Shown here: positions 10,975 to 23,200 of the stretch, one piece after another | Layout of the letters: each line of letters opens with the position of its first letter | Position numbering within the stretch: the stretch's first letter is position 1 | Source: Entoloma clypeatum | Taxonomy: Eukaryota > Basidiomycota > Agaricomycetes > Agaricales > Entolomataceae | Reading direction: 5' to 3' | NCBI GenBank assembly: GCA_963565915.1 | Contig: OY751487.1 | Location: 5,146,001 to 5,210,000 of the forward strand | DNA: 64,000 nt | Made by a program: the position numbers and the translations under genes | Notes under the pieces: model-generated | The model's input: the letters and a program-made list of their open reading frames with translations, nothing else | Database searches by the model: none | Told to the model about the DNA's origin: nothing

Positions 10975-13460
10975 TTATGACCGCCCAAAATCTATCAATC
11001 GGAAGCTTAACTGCCGCTTCCCTTTGTTCCTGGCTCGCTGTTCCAGCGGAACATTCAGCGGCCCATCTTGACAAAGAATGTTTCTCTGGTAAACAGATCC
11101 GTGAAACCAGCCAGCGTGATGGAAGCGATAGATCAGCGAGGAAACCTCATTCCTTCGCGTACACAGGAGCGGTCAGCTAATATGGAGAGTCAGTTCACTC
11201 AAATAAGACGCACTTCTCATCGGTCGTGAGGTCGTTGATTGATACTTGAGTACCGCAATCTTCCATGAGCAGTATCGGGCTCAGATACCCTCGTGGCTTT
11301 TGGCGCTCGGGCTTATTCGATGTAGAAGCCCCACTTCCCACTTTCATATTCCCTTTGCGAGGCGTACTAGCAGCGTCCATTTCCTGTGTCCCCAGAGACC
11401 AGCCTTTTGCGCCTTCGTCACCACCCTCATTTTCGGCGCTTTTCTCTTCTCCGACTTGGTCCTTGATCTCCCCTTCGGCGATCATACGAATGTCTTCTTG
11501 TGTTTCCGTTTGTCTGACATCTCCAACACCCTCTGTTGCCGTGGCTTCGACACTGCTTGTTGTGCTTGCGCTCTCCTCGGCATCAAAGTCGCATCCTTCA
11601 CCCTCGTCGTCATCTTCCTCGCCACTTAGCATTTCAACGTCATCAGTAAAGGCTTCCTGCTCAACCTGTTCGGCGATTTCAGGCTCAGGAACGTAGTACC
11701 CGTAAAACTGTGGCACCAACGCGCCCACAGGGAAAGGATCATGCATCGGGGGCAAGACATTCAGCCCACTCCAATGCTCGAACATATCCTGCTCGAACTT
11801 CTGATAATTCCCTGCCTCATTCTGCAGATGCTCGTCTCCCGCGTTTGAAAGCTTTGCTACCACGCGCACCTTGACCGTCGGCGGGACGACGGGGGGAGGC
11901 TCGAGATGCTCACACGTCGGCTTCAAGGGATCCTGCCAGCCGACAGTGGTCCTGATCGGACGCACCGGTCCCTCGAACTCGAATTTGCAGCTCAGTTCGC
12001 CAGGGTCGACGAGGATTGTCTGATCTGCACCCCCCGCTCTGCGCATGACGTCGAAGCTGATCGACGACCGCACGACTTCGACGACCTTTCTGAAGATCGA
12101 GCGCTTTTCCTTCCATCGAGCTTCCATCCTCTCTCCATGGTCGCCGTCCTCCTCTTGGAGAATGCGCTGGATATCTGCGCTTATGCATTCTTTGCATAAC
12201 ACGGGGTGAGTGGAAGGAGGGGGGACAGCGGATGATCGGGGGATTTCCCATTCAGCGCGGTAAACGACGGAATGGTTTCCGTCGCCGATGAAGTGGTCTG
12301 GGGATAGGTATAGATGTGCGTGTTTGATTGGACCGAATCCTCCAGGAGATCTTTGTCCCTCACCATTGGCTGCGATGTCAACTGAGGGCCGGGCGGGAGG
12401 CGGATCGTGTAGGACGAAGATCGGAGGCGGAATGGACCCGAGATTATCGGGGGAAGGAGGAATGAGATATCCTTTCTGATTTGCAACGAGCTCTTCATAC
12501 TCGTTGGAGAGGACAATTGAATCCTCTACAGGTTGGGCGAGTTCGCTTTTTCCGGAACTTGAAAGGGATTTCAACTCTTCGCGTAGGCGTTTCTTGCCAG
12601 CAGAAGTGAGTTGGAGCCTGTAGAGATGTTTGCGATCCGTAACTTTGGTCCAATCTGGGTTTTTGGAGAAATTTGCTTCACCATAGCGATTGGACGACTC
12701 AACTGCGAGTAGATTCCAAGGATCGTGAACCGTGATCACGTTGGGAAGATAGTGAAGGGGTAAGCGAGTATGAAGACTTTTGCTTGGGTGGCTGAAGGGA
12801 ACCAAAGGCCACGGGGAAGGGTAATTACATGGATCGAAGGTCTTGTTGAGTGATGATCAGCTGGTGGGACAGGATGAACGAAGAAATACATACCTCATTG
12901 TCTATCGTCTTAGGGTTGCTGGACTTGGGCATGGTTGCACCAGCCTTTCCCGTTCGTATCTCGTGCTCTTGTTCCTCAATGAGATAGCGAAGGGAACAAG
13001 GCTCGATAACTTTGGGCTCCTCCTCATTTTCCGCGCATGCGATCTCGTCTTCGGCGGCGTCAAGCTCGCCATTCGCCTTCATCCATCTCAAAAGCTTGCT
13101 GCCACTGGTGATCGTCGAGAGCCCTGCGACATCGGGGAAGCGCTGCACGCGATAGAAATCGAACATGGTCGCGCCCCATAACTGGATACCGTTCGGCGTT
13201 TGTTTTCCTTGTATGCTGTTTTGCGGCAGGATGTGCTTGCCGGTGGGGGAGCGCGGCCAGATGCGGCAAATTACCCGGCGATGGAAGGGATCGGAGGATA
13301 TGGCATCCAGAGCAGCAGAGTAGCAAGCCTCCCTTGTCCCAGGATATCGGCCGATCTTCTCGGACGGCGCCTTCTTGAATTCTCTGTTGTACATCTTGAG
13401 GAGCGCGATGAGGTCTGGTGCGGTGAACACAAGAGGCTCCTCCTTCGGAAAGTTGAACAT
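10975..13460 (-). CDS. Kinase-like protein of the same agaricomycete family (copy 2, C-terminally shortened)
   Basis: Three exons, 13460-12894, 12841-11214 and 11152-10975, form an exact frame of 790 residues. The last exon is easily missed: the second exon also reads on to a false stop (DEKCVLFE), but GTGCGT at 11213 is a donor at the position used by copy 1. The shared core includes PNGIQLWGATMFDFYRVQR, HDPWNLLAV, VRVVAKLS, FHHAGWFHGSVYQRN and SFRLIDFGRS. The catalytic-loop Asp position is Ser (HGS), as in copy 1. A long acidic insertion (rich in E, D, S, T) separates two core blocks. The protein stops directly after FGRS, about 30 residues earlier than copy 1; a one-base shift restores S-H-N-A, so this may be a recent frameshift. 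Start chosen at the first ATG (MFNFPKEEP). Confidence 0.75.
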
Positions 13461-16400
13461 TTTGTCATGAGGTCCCAATTGCGAGATAACGATCACAGTA
13501 CGAGTTTATGTACCTCGACTCGAGGACACAACGTGTATCCCGACACGGTGCTGCATTGTTGTTCAGTACCCGGTAACGTGATTTTCGTGTGACCTGATTC
13601 GCCTCGTGACGTCGCGACTACCAAAACTGCACAGTCTCTTTCATCATGCCAGCAGCGAAAGGGATAGCAATGAAAGTTGTACACTCAGCGATCGGGGAGT
13701 GTTCCGAATTATGTCACCAGAACAGCTGAGCTCACAGATTGCTAGGATTAAACAGCGCGCTTCTTGCCGGAAATTTATGGCTCAACATCAATGTACTATC
13801 AGCGATACGTCCGTACTCCACGACCTCGGACATCTCCACCGGTATGCTTTCAAGTTTTGTATCAGTAACGCTTGTGTTATTGGCAAAATGTACAGTCAGA
13901 CGCCCCACATTATTATAATCTGTCTCGTTTTCCTTCCCACTGTCAACAAGCCTGTCATGGGCGCCCGGCTTGCCACCAGGAAAACGTCGGGGTGCCTGGC
14001 ACAGAGTAACTCGCACTTCACAAGAATTCATGGCCAGGGGGACGCCCCGGGGTATGTCAGGATTCAACTCCGTACGGTTTCACGATATCACCCGACGAAT
14101 TCGACCAAACGAGGGCTTTTTGGACAGATAAACTTGATCTTTCTTCCGCCGGCCTCCGCAAACCACCAATGAGATGTAATGGGTTGAAGACAGATACCAT
14201 CTTTGGCAAAAGGACGACCAGACGCCAGGCCCAGTTCTCTTTACCCAGAGTAAGCACGAAGTTCATATGTTCTCCTGCGTTCGGCAGATGACCATCTTCT
14301 TATTTGCCATGCATTCAGTTGTCAGCTATCATCTTACTACTTGGAGCAATGGCACCCGTCCGGTGGGCCGTGGCTGTGAAAATGGGTGTTGGAAGAAGAT
14401 GGCCATTCTCTCACGCGTTCGCCTCAAGCCAGTGCGTGATGGGTTTGTTCTTTTGAGAATGTCTGGGCCCTTGAGTAACGGTTCAAACTTGAAGCTTGAT
14501 GCTCGGTACGCGCCGTTCCACCCTCCCCCCGCACATGCGCAGCACCTCCTCGCTGATAAGAATAAAATCTATTCTTGAGGATTCAGACATTTCAGCAAGA
14601 CCCAAATTTACTCATCAACCCGGGGTGTCAACTACGAGGAACTTCTACATCCTTACAGTATGTATTCAAACCCTGAGCGATTGCTGTTTCGACATCCATC
14701 TTTATATACTTTATCCTCATTTGGCGCGACTAATTTACTTGTCTGCTGAGTCTTCCGCTCTGATCGTCATTGGGACACAGTGCTTGACAATCCCCTAGAT
14801 TAGTTCGACAAAGGGAACAATTCGGAAATCGAAAAAGAAACACTAGAAAGACCTGCCACCCACATACAACCCGACTTCCAAATCGAAGAGAAAAGCCGTC
14901 AGAAACTCCAACTTCGAAGCAACCCGGGCTTCTGAGCCGGCCGTGGGCCGTCCAACCGCAAGAAACAACGAAATGGAGTGAACTCCAACAAGTCCCAAAA
15001 AGTGACCCACCCCCTCCAAAAACCCCTAGATCGTCCGCGCCTAGACCTCTCATAGTCTATCATCCCTGAAGCTCTCCGATCGATCCCTTTCTCCTTCCAT
15101 TCCACTGCGACAAAATTACCCTATGGACTTACACCCTCGCTTCCAACTGGGAATAGAAATTCAAAACGCAAAAAGAAAAAAAAAAAAGTCAGCTGCCCAT
15201 TTCTCCAACGCCGACGTCCCCAGTGGTACCGAGCGGCCCGGGTATCGAGGTTGCCGGTTCGACCAGGATATATCACGGTATAGGATCGTCACGTCAAAGC
15301 ATAATTTGACCAAAAAAAAAAAGAACAGACGACATATTTTATCTCTCTCGATCGTCTGCCAGGGGCAGAGTTGTGGTATGTGCCTGGTAATATACTGCTT
15401 TTCGTCGCTACTCTGGATCTGGTTCTGGCAGATCTTGGAGATTATGATGGAGATCGGGTGTGGACAGTGTACTCAGATGTCTCGGCCGACGAGTCACAGG
15501 AATGGGCACGACGGGGAAGTGAGGTATCTATATCATCCCTGAAGGAAGCGCGTATATATCAATTTCAAAAAAACGGACACACTGCTTTCAAGAATCAAGA
15601 CAAATGCGTCCGAGTCCAAGAGCTCCGAACGAATCCAAATCGCCCCCTTTCGTATCCTCGATACAAAAATATGCAGCGGACTCATGAAATACGCTGCCAC
15701 TGCCACTGACGCAACCGTCGTCACTGTCCGTTTCCAAGGCGAGAGCACAAAATGTACTACTACGGCACAGACAGGCCTCGTCGGGGGCGGTATCGAAGGG
15801 GGGGGAGAGTTTCACCCAGCTGCAGGATCCAGAACGACGGCGCCGCGCTCGAGTCCATCCGATATGTAACCTAATGTAATTGTAAAAAAAAACCATGATC
15901 GCGGGGACCAACCCCTCATGTCTTCTCGACGTACCTGAACTCCAGCAGTCTCCACCTCCACCACCAACCCACCACCAAACCGCACCGGATCCAGACTCCA
16001 CACCATATCTGCCTCGGACCCCCTCCCCCCTTCCCCACCCTTCCAAGTCCATCTTACTTACTATAGAAATTCCAATTGACCGAACAGGATTTGCGATCAC
16101 ATGCACGTGCGGGTATGCAACCGGGGGAGAGGGGGGTCAAAAACGACCTTTTCAGGGCCTTTTGCCAAATCTGCATCGAAAATCAGGGCCAGGGGGGGGG
16201 GAAGAGGGGGGGGGGGGGGGAGGAAAGAAAAAACAAAAAGAAGAACTTGGTGGGGCGGCGGGGAGGAGCAAGCGAGCGATCAAAACGGTCGTGCAAGCAC
16301 TTGGTACGCCACTCTCTTCAAGAGATAAGCGCTTAAGGCTACATATGTACAGTAGGTCCGTCAGCGTTGCCCATGATACACACACATAAGTACATCTCAC

Positions 16401-18448
16401 CCCCAAGTCCCAGCAAATGGCCAATGAGACATCGGCGGTACCGAACTGGCATTGGTACCAAGCGACCCCCCAAAAATACATATGTACATACCACCAAAAA
16501 AAAAAATTCAGGGGCAAGAACACGCAACGCAACGCACAAAAACTCCCGGTCGTCAACGTTTAACGTTGGTTGTTGCGCCCGACGACGACGACGACGACGA
16601 GGTAATACTTAATATGTCTCTTTGATGCCCGAGTGTGACGACATCATGATCATCGACTTTATCCGTGAAATTCTCTCTTTCTTTTGGTGGCGTATACTGT
16701 ATCCGGGCCACAGCGTTAACTTCTGATCTCCCGCTCTCCCCCACCGACCAGGTCCTGACGCGATGGCGATGGGACCTGGAAACAACTATCATATCCACTG
16801 GTCGACAAAAGAGTTCGAGTCAACCGTCTCTCTTTTTTTTTTTTTTTCGTTGTTGTTGTTGTTGTTGTTGGAAGCTAGGGAAACCCTGAGCGACTGCACC
16901 GCCCTCGGTTCCGAAAAAAAAAAAAACATGAGTTATCAGAATCGTGCGACTTTCATGAGCTTACTCACTTCTTTGCAATCGGGTTTATCGAGTGGGCCTG
17001 CAGGAGTTGAAAAAAAAACAAAAACCTTAAAAAACGCCACCGTCGCGAAAAACTCGCCAAAGCAGTACAGTACAATATGTAATAAAAAAAAGCAAGCCCC
17101 TTACAGTTGACCCAGCCCCAGCTTTTGACACACCCCCCGAGAAACCCGAGAAACCCGAGCTGCAAACCCCCCCCCCCCCCCCTAAAAATCGATTGCACCA
17201 CCAGAAATTCCCTGCTACCCTTCTTTCTTTCTGATCAAAATGAATTTCAAAATGATTATCCAAAAAAATCACACTTATGTCAATGATACCCCTACCACCA
17301 CCGCTCTGAGCAAACCACGACAGCGGATTCGAGTAAATGTAGTCGATAATGCCGTAGTCATGAAAAACATAAATACTTTTCCTCCCCCAGCCCCGAACTC
17401 AAAAAAAAAAAAAAAAAAAAATTCAATTGGTTATACAAGTACACACTTCCTTCTCTAAATTCAACCACCACTTACTTATACTTACACAAAAGCTAAAAAA
17501 AAAAAGTATGTTCCATCCACAACCGCGCGCACACTCTTGCTTTTGCTTTATTTTCCTCTTTTATTTTTTTAAATGTTGTCGTTAAAAAAAACGATAGCTA
17601 CTTTCTATAGCTACCAGCAACACACACACCACAGCCAGAGACACACAGACACATACGCCTCCTTTCTCTCCGAGTAGATAGATAGATTACTTGTAAAGCA
17701 AAAAAAGACGATTCACCGAGACCGAGTAAAAGTGACGAGAGAGACAGAGAGTGTGTGTGAGTGAGAAAAAACCGTAAAAAGACAGAACATTCAGAGAGAG
17801 AGAGAAAAAGGAGCGTGCGAGGGACGTGATGTATGTGTGTATCCATCGTATTCGTATTTATTGAGATTGTTGCGAGGGGGGGGGGGGGGGGAAGGAAGGG
17901 GTGGACAGGCGATTGATTAGGCGACGGTTTGTAAATCAACTCTGAAAAAAAAAACAGCAGAGCGTGCGTGCGTGCTTGGGCGAGGGGGCAGGGGGGGCGG
18001 GGGCGGGGCGAGGCGGGGCGGTAGAGGGTATATATATATATAGGAAAAAGAAACATATATAGATGATTATTCTTTACTTTCTCCACGACGACGAGAGAAA
18101 GGAAAAACGAGGGGAAGGGGGGGGGGGAGACCACTATCCAAAGACGACAAAGACAAAGACGTAGGGGGAGGAGGGGGGGGATATGGGATAAAAAAGATGA
18201 CATCGTACAAACTAGGTGTTACAACAACGATAAAGAGTGAAGGGGGGAGGAAGAGACAGAGGAGAGCAAGAACCCTCTCATGGGCCGACGATGATTTGAT
18301 ATGGGGGCGGGGGGAAGACCAGCCTGTGTGTGTTGTTGTGGGGGAGGATGACAAGGGGGCATATATCCAAAATAAGAAACCATGCGGCGGGAGGGGGGGC
18401 ATACACACAACAAGGAGGGAGCGCATATCAACCACGACCAAAAAAGGC
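13461..18448. other. Gene-poor, homopolymer-rich region left of the bHLH gene
   Basis: No gene is supported. Open frames here are short and off any known family. The right part (15.1-18.2 kb) is dense in mononucleotide runs: A-runs of 8-20, G-runs near 16190-16220 and 17876-17890, a C-run near 17167-17184, and trinucleotide runs (CGA near 16577, GTT near 16848). The block next to 18449 probably includes the 3' UTR of the bHLH gene. Confidence 0.5.
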
Positions 18449-20025
18449 TCACATCCCCTCAACACCAACACCAACGCCAACCATCCCCATCCCCATCCCA
18501 ACCCCCAACCCCATCATCGACTCCATCCCACCCGCAAACATGCCCCCTCCCGCCCTCGGCACCCCCGCAAACTCGCCGGCCCCACCATTAAAGTACTCGG
18601 GGCCCCCAGCGCTCAGCTCATACGCAGGGCTGTGCGACGACCCGCGGCTGGAGTGGCTCCCGCTGCGCTCTCTCTGTGTCTGTGTCTGTGTCTGTATCGG
18701 GTGCACGTGTTGCGGGTGGGACGAAGAATACATGTGGTGCTGGTGTTGGTGCTGGTGATGCTGCTCCTCCGACAAGGTCGACGCCGGGCTCCCAGGGGAC
18801 GAGCTCCCACCGTGCGACGTTGCAGGGGGGGTGAACAGGCTGCGCTGCGCCTGCATCATCATCATCTGGCTCTGGCTCTGGTTCTGATTCTGTGGGTACG
18901 AGTAACCGAGCTTGTTCGGGTTCGGTGTGGTCGTAGCAGGGACAGCGGCAGTGTTGCTGTACAGTCCCCACATCTTCTCCTGCTCCTGCTGACGCTGGTA
19001 CATCGCGCGCTCCCGCTCCCTCAGGTCCCGCTGCTGTTGCAGGTACGCGTGTTGTTGATGCTGTATCATCTGCTGGTGCTGTTGTTGGTGTTGGTGGTGC
19101 TGCATCCCCAGCCCAGGCTCCTGGCGGTAGGGATGGGGATGTTGTGGGTGCTGCTGCGGCCCGCCTATATGCGCCGGGTACGTATCATACATCGCCTCAA
19201 ACGTCGCCGGGACGTTTGTGGCGCCTCGGACGCCGCCCAGCGCGGCCGGAGCGGGAACGGGTGGAAACGGGTGCTTCATCATCGCAGCGCTGACCTCATC
19301 CACCGGGCTCGTCGGGCTTGTCGGCTCGACCCCCATCCCAAAGTCGTCCTCGCCGTCCCCGCCGCCGTATCCGCCGTAGTCGTCCTCCTCGCCATCCTCT
19401 GCGGGGGCGCCGACGATGACCTCGAGCTCGCCCGAGATGATCATGGCGAAGCCGTCACCGCGGACGGGCTCGTCGATGCGAGGGATGCCGGCACGCTCGC
19501 GCCACTCATTGAGCTCGCGGCGGAGGGCGTCGGCCTCGATCTTGAGCATGCGGAGCTCGCGCGAGGCGAGGAGACGGTGCCGGCGGGATGCGTGGATGTG
19601 TGCGATGGAGGAGTTGACGATGGAGGATTTAGAGGGGCGGCGGATCTGGGAGAGGTTGGGGAGGAGGGCGGCGAGGTCCTGTGAGTGGAAAATGAGAGTT
19701 GGGTGGGTGAGTGAGTGAAAAGGGAGGGACGTACGAGGAAACGGCCGTTGAGGGTTTCACGGCGCTGACGCTCGACTGCGTTGTGTGTGGCGCGGCGTTC
19801 GGCGGTGTTGGCTCGGCGGCTTGGCTTGCGTTTGGCCGGGCCTTGCTGATCGTTGATGGTGGTGGTGGCATTTGTGGTGGTGGTGGCGGTGGCGGTGGTG
19901 GTGTTGATGGGGTTGGGCACGGTGGGAGAGAGGGGAGTGGGGGGAGTGGTGTTGCTGTTTTCAGACTTGGATTTTGGGGAAGAAGGAGCGGAGGGGATGG
20001 CGATGGGGAGGGTCATGATAACCAT
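18449..20025 (-). CDS. bHLH transcription factor
   Basis: Two exons (20025-19735 and 19678-18449) encode 506 residues. Residues about 70-135 form the bHLH: basic region RRATHNAVERQRRETLNGRF with the E-box-contacting H-N-V-E-R pattern, then helix 1, a loop and helix 2 (DLAALLPNLSQ, SKSSIVNSSIAHIHASRR), followed by a leucine-spaced helix (LRMLKIEADALRREL). The intron lies inside the bHLH at NGRFL/DLAAL. The C-terminal 300 residues are low-complexity: acidic/Gly, then Q/H-rich tracts and a Gly-Met-Val tail. It should bind E-boxes as a dimer; targets are unknown. An upstream TGA in the same frame and a good intron in the leader (20161-20211) support the ATG at 20025. Confidence 0.88.
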
Positions 20026-20160
20026 AGCGTGGTGGCTACGCGATTTCTCAGCGGAAGCCGGTGGGCCTTGAAAGACTTTGGGGAGAGATGGGTCGGTTAT
20101 CGCGAGCAGAGCTCAAGCGAAGCTACGGATGATAAAGAGGTCAAACAAGAGTCGCGAGAT

Positions 20161-20211
20161 CTAATGAGAGGATTAGTACACAGTGTGATGATGATATTTA
20201 TTTGAACTTAC
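20161..20211 (-). other. Predicted 5'-UTR intron of the bHLH gene
   Basis: On the minus strand, donor GTAAGTTC, a branch-like CTAATC and acceptor CATTAG define a 51-nt intron 135 nt upstream of the start codon. The exon between it and the ATG has an in-frame TGA, so the intron is in the leader, not the coding region. Confidence 0.55.
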
Positions 20212-23200
20212 GCCAAGCGTTGTTCTTGCAGACGGGGGCTAGGGCGGATGTGAGAGGGATTGGGGAGGGGGAGGAAGGGAAAGGCAATCAGAGGGCCATG
20301 CAACGGAGTGAACCAACTCAGCGTCCAACTCATATCTATACCCGATTCCAGGCACCTTCCCCCCATCACAAACTAACACACACAAACACCTCGACTCGGT
20401 AACTCACGCGACCCGTCCGTTATGCCCATTCGGTCACATCTTCCCGATGCAATCAACCACAACCAAAACTTTATCTCCTGCAAGCCTCCTCCTCCAATTT
20501 GTTGCCACTGCGACACCACGACAACCCCACCACCGCCCCTGTCCTCTCTCCAGACGCTCGCTACCACTACTCATCCGTCTCTATCCTCTCCCTCGCTTGA
20601 TTATCCTTCCCAACGACCAATTTCCCGTCCTTCTACCCGTCCCGACGAACCGTCCACCGCACATCAAAACCCGCATTCGCTCCCCTCGTGTTATTATGAA
20701 ATATGAATACTTTTGCATAATCACGTCAGGTAAAGGATCAACCAAACTAAAAAAAAAAAAAGAACTCCCGCTTTCTAGAATTCCATTCAAACTCTTTGCC
20801 TTTAAAAAGCAATCGCTTCGCAGCCGGGCTCGTTCCGTCTCAGGGGAGGAAACCCGAAAAAAAAAAAAAAGTCGTGTCAAGAAAAAAGAAGTCCTCAAAA
20901 CCAGAGAAAGAGACATCGTTATAAGAATTACAAACAATATATACATATACACATGTCGGCAATCTGCTCAACCCACGGATACATCCCTTCGGCCATGACA
21001 AACCCGTCCCATCGACCGCTTCCCGCCCTTTCACTTGACGGCGGCGCTTCTCCCGCGAGCGGGCCTTATGTTTTTCTTGGAATTTGCCCACGTCATCTAT
21101 TCTTCTCTCACCCCCCGCTGATCGCTTCACAGTGACCTGACTCAATTAAACACAGGACATTCACAACCTCGGTCCAAACTCTCAACTGACAAGTCCCAGG
21201 CTCCCTCAGTGCAATCGAATTCGACCATCAGAACCCTACTTTCGAACCTTTTCTCTCGGCGTGGCCCGCCCCTCGCTCGCTTGGAAGCTTCAAGCAAAGA
21301 AAAGTCCCCCCCCCCCGGCCCGGCATCGAATCCTGGCTGGTATTCCAAACGAATTTCATGGGGACGTATATACACATCCACAGTTGGGGTGGAAACGACG
21401 ACTCCGGGGCAACTCACGGTCTGTCCAGTTTAAGTACACGCTTGTAACGTAGACTTTATCTTTTCCATTCGAATGTTTCTTTTCACACTGAGCGACCGGG
21501 ACCAACTCAACCCGCCGCTCTGTCTTTCTCCCACTTGTCAGATACATGACACCGGCGATTTCTCACTCACTCACTCACTTACTCACGAGTCACCCGATTG
21601 ATCCTATGACACGAGTCCCCACACCCACTCGCAAACAAGTCCCTTCAATCAGATTGAACTCCTCTCTCTCCTCTCCTCTCCACCCCACCCTGCCCGTGCG
21701 TACTGCCGCCCATCTCGGAAACAACAAAGCAAAAGAAAAAGGAAAAGACACCGCACTGTCCCACGTCAGACGCGGCGAGCTGAGAATAGGAGTCGTTCGA
21801 CGTCGGACCTTTTCAAAAAAAGCTTACCCCCCGTACGGTCTCGTCCTTCTCCAGGCAATATATCACTATACATGATACCCCCCATCCAATGGAATCCCAG
21901 CCAACTTAGTAGGGGGCTTCAATCCAATCTTCCCCTCCGACATTATACAACAAAGATTTTCTCGTTTCCCCGAACCCTCTACCTATTTATAATCCGAGTG
22001 TCGATTTTCGAACACGCCACCAAGGCTTCAAAATCACGAACGAGCTCAGTGACTCCTTTCAAAGGGGTTTGCATAAACTAAGCAGCAAAAACTAAAACTA
22101 ACTGCCCGACGATTCTCCGAGAACGCGCCGAAGTTGACCCGGTAGTACCAAAGTATAGAGACGTCATCCCAAAACTTCGTTTTTTTTCCCCGATAAAAAT
22201 GAACCTCCAGGCTCGCTCCTGAGTCATCAATCATCATTTTACCCTTCCCCTGGTCCGTCAATGTCACTCAGTCACTGGCAAGAATAAAAATGGTTTTCGG
22301 CGCGCCGTGCATGCCAGTGCACGGGCTAGGCCAAGGAGCAAGCAAACCCAGTACGGTGACGTCTGGGCTTCCCCCGTCACCGGCGATCGGGCTTCGCTTG
22401 TCACTGCACCCCAGTGAGGCATGATGCATGAAGGCAAGGCACAAGCACGACAATGGCAGCTTCCTCCTCCACTGCTGCCTGCTGCTCGAGGTCGAGGTGC
22501 GCCTAGTTCAGGGCTAAGTAGGAACTAGGCTGATGGCATCTGACATCTGACGGGGGGGGGGCAAGCCTCGCACCACGTCACTAGTCACTGCCCTGGCCCC
22601 AGCAGGATTGTCACACCGTTTCATGGCTCTCGGAAGAATCGAGTAAGTAATCCGATCTGGGACATCAGCCAAGACAAAAGACAAGTGGAAAGGGAAATAA
22701 ATAAAAAACAGAACCCGGGGTCACTCTGAGTCAGTCGTTTGATTCGGATGTCGTCAAGGGGAAAATAAAATACCTTCAATCGTGTTGATCGCAAGCGACA
22801 ACTTTTTTAGAAAAAAAAAAGCCCTGGGTCTACATCATGATAGCTAGGTCACCCTCTGTGCGCGGACGAACCTCTACCAAATACCAAGTAGGACTTACCC
22901 ATCGAGGCCTCAGTGCCTACTATGAGAGTATCAGCACAGATTGAAAACGTGATTGAACCAAGTCAAGTATCTTCGATAGTACATAGTACTTGGGCGGAAA
23001 AAAGAGGTGTACATGATGATGACTCCAGACTCTGGGAAGCGTTCTTGATGGCGGGAAAAGTAGGTTAGTAAAGCGTCCTATAACCGTCGGATAGATAGAT
23101 AGTAAGTGAACTGTCGAAACGCGGGCACTGCTTACTTACCGAGAAATGTCTTGCTCCAAGGTGTTTAGAAGAAGAATGGAACGTGCATGGAAGTTGAACA

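Noticed and set aside
15371..15709. 112-codon open frame starting with a hydrophobic segment
   Set aside because: The signal-peptide-like start is followed by unremarkable sequence within a homopolymer-rich noncoding block.
18197..19684. 495-codon plus-strand open frame
   Set aside because: Antisense of the bHLH gene's low-complexity Q/H/G tail; the bHLH strand has a real domain and splice sites.
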